This document shows positions 62,851 through 64,000 of a stretch of DNA of 64,000 bases, in pieces. The DNA comes from JAJCYL01 sp965206015 (GTDB lineage Bacteria > Bacteroidota > Bacteroidia > Cytophagales > Cyclobacteriaceae). Numbering within the stretch: position 1 is the first letter of the stretch; each line of letters begins with the position of its first letter. The position numbers and the translations under genes were made by a program. Where the stretch lies: positions 277,395 to 341,394 of the forward strand of contig CBDBIW010000004.1 of the NCBI GenBank assembly GCA_965206015.1, given 5' to 3'. The notes below the pieces were generated by a model. The model did not search any database, was not told where the DNA came from, and saw nothing but the letters and a program-made list of their open reading frames with translations.

Positions 62851-63204
62851 TTAGATAATGGTTTGAAATTCAATTGTTTTTCCTGCGGTTTTCACCTTGT
62901 CCAGGTGGAGTTTGATCTTGTTTCTGACCTCTGGCAGGTCGGGGGCTAATATTTTTATGGTGCCGTTCTGCGATACGGTTCCTACTTCTATTTTCATGTG
63001 AGAGTCCTGAAGCTTGTGTTGCAAACTTTCTGCTTGCGAATTATGATTCAACTCGTTAACCGCCTGTTTTCTTAGCAGAAAGATCTGGTCAAAGAGTTGT
63101 TTTAAAGGATAGCACCACACGGCAATGAGGTGTTCCTGCCACTGTCTGCGCCAGTGCGGCGGCAGGGCCTGTTGAATGAAAGCATCATAATCGATTGTAT
63201 ACAT
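62851..63204 (-). CDS. Phage tail protein in the gpI position
   Basis: 117 residues. It opens YTIDYDAFIQQALPPHWRRQ and CYPLKQLFDQIFLLRKQAVN, resembling the start of short baseplate/tail proteins in Bacteroidota prophages; the second half is beta-rich (GTVSQNGTIKILAPDLPEVR). The function is taken from position between a baseplate J-like gene and a tail fibre gene. I would not name it from sequence alone. Confidence 0.5.
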   Translation of the reverse strand: MYTIDYDAFIQQALPPHWRRQWQEHLIAVWCYPLKQLFDQIFLLRKQAVNELNHNSQAESLQHKLQDSHMKIEVGTVSQNGTIKILAPDLPEVRNKIKLHLDKVKTAGKTIEFQTII

Positions 63205-63238
63205 TCTGTTCCATTTAATTTATAACGTTGTTGTGGTG

Positions 63239-64000
63239 TTATCCCCGAATTAGTGTGACTGAAGAATCGTTACGGTCGAGCTTCACATAGCCCGCTATGG
63301 TTTCATATTTCCGGTTCACCCGGTGGTTTTCGGTGAGGCTGACCCCTGCCGCACCGGCGTACGCACTGGTAATCTCTACATCGATGATACCGGGAATGGC
63401 CTGGAGGGCATCGGTGGCTTTGCTCAAATACAATACGGTGTTAAATTCGATGCTTTGGTGAAAGCGGTCCAGGGTCTGGTATACCGTCCGCCTGACATGT
63501 CCGGTAAGCACAGCAGGGTCTACCTCCACCACAATGTTGTAGCTGATCTTATCAGGGAGATCGCTTTGCACAGTGATCAGGGTCCCTGCGATCTTTATCC
63601 TGCCTATGTAGTCCCTGAACCCGTCTTGCTCGGCTTCGGTAAGCACAGGAGAATCACCGCCGGTATCCTTAGCCACTTTGAAGGTAAGTGAGCCATCGGC
63701 CGGTGACTCTGTGACGCTCACCTGCTGAACGATCCGGGCGGCGGGATTGGGGGTCAGATATGCCGGGCGGTTGTTGATGACCAGCAGTTGGTCGCCATGC
63801 TGATAGTCAAAGGCTTTTTGTCGATACCACCCGATGCCGCCGGGTTCGTCTTTGTTGACCATTTGCCTAACCTCTGCGTTGAGTTGGTCTACGGCATGTT
63901 CTGCCTGGGCAATACCCAGAGCCATCACTTGTTTGGCGTAGTTCCACACTTGCACCACGCTGTGGTTGGCTTCCAGTTCCGAAAGCCCGGGATATTCCTT
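63239..64000 (-). CDS. Phage baseplate J-like protein (partial, runs off the window)
   Basis: The frame is open to the window end, so the N-terminus is missing (the GTG at 63958 is internal). FRDYIGRIKIAGTLITVQSD, ISYNIVVEVDPAVLTGHVRR and TDALQAIPGIIDVEITSAYA follow the pattern of baseplate wedge J-like proteins with repeated V-D-P-A-V-L and P-G-I-x-D-V-x-I strands. Together with the two downstream genes it reads as the J-I-H end of a contractile-tail module. Identification is mainly by fold pattern and gene order. Confidence 0.5.
   Translation of the reverse strand, partial: KEYPGLSELEANHSVVQVWNYAKQVMALGIAQAEHAVDQLNAEVRQMVNKDEPGGIGWYRQKAFDYQHGDQLLVINNRPAYLTPNPAARIVQQVSVTESPADGSLTFKVAKDTGGDSPVLTEAEQDGFRDYIGRIKIAGTLITVQSDLPDKISYNIVVEVDPAVLTGHVRRTVYQTLDRFHQSIEFNTVLYLSKATDALQAIPGIIDVEITSAYAGAAGVSLTENHRVNRKYETIAGYVKLDRNDSSVTLIRG

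Overview
The window looks like a chromosomal segment of a free-living Bacteroidota, most likely of the order Cytophagales. This is inferred from a FecR regulator next to a TonB-dependent receptor with a DUF4249 lipoprotein, a DUF6702/HupE/M1-peptidase cluster, other families common in this phylum (DUF4105, DUF547, DUF4412), TAnnTTTG-type promoter boxes, scarce Shine-Dalgarno sequences, and moderately AT-rich DNA. Two kinds of sequence alternate: intact housekeeping genes, and a large amount of decaying accessory DNA.

Layout. 1-5.1 kb: a TPR membrane protein (cut by the window edge), gatC and plsC on the minus strand, then a PLP aminotransferase and yidD. 5.4-8.1 kb: a four-gene plus-strand operon that I read as a complete SDP-type (sporulation-delaying-protein-like) peptide toxin system: SdpC toxin precursor, SdpA, SdpB and a PH-domain membrane protein. 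8.3-9.6 kb: ahcY with a strong terminator. 9.7-10.4 kb: a deleted IS3 element. 10.6-12.7 kb: two Fe-S electron-transfer proteins. 12.95 kb: tRNA-Phe. 13.1-21.1 kb: a broken haloalkane dehalogenase, an amidohydrolase, a CAP protein, ATP-grasp, HD, RDD, HPt-like and DUF4105 genes, and a broken MtfA peptidase. 21.2-25.7 kb: glyQS, a cation/proton antiporter and a DUF547 protein.

25.7-31.7 kb is a degraded island: a truncated LOG gene, a solo pair of IS1 ends, a frameshifted rhamnosidase, an FAH-family hydrolase, an SDR cut by an IS982 element, an IS4 relic and a noncoding repeat block. 31.7-40.5 kb carries periplasmic proteins, HupE, an M1 peptidase, a broken RhuM-Fic gene and sppA. 40.6-42.7 kb has folK, then a TauE fragment, an IS1-like element and half an IS3 element butted together. 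42.9-47.4 kb is the DUF4249/TonB receptor/FecR set. 47.5-50.3 kb has lpxD, a fatty acid desaturase and hslV. 50.3-53.3 kb is a second gene graveyard that ends in a motif-poor Mur-ligase paralogue. 53.3-60.2 kb has a DnaQ-like exonuclease, a fused trehalose synthase/phosphatase and a 1216-residue NtrY-like histidine kinase. 60.4-64 kb begins with a surface-protein fragment behind a C10 tract, then a second copy of the noncoding repeat (here containing a DNA adenine methylase), and ends in visibly GC-richer phage-tail genes that run off the window.

Most disruptions are single-base indels in homopolymer runs. They fall almost entirely in accessory genes, while long housekeeping reading frames are uninterrupted. 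That favours genuine gene decay, but raw sequencing error cannot be excluded from the sequence alone.
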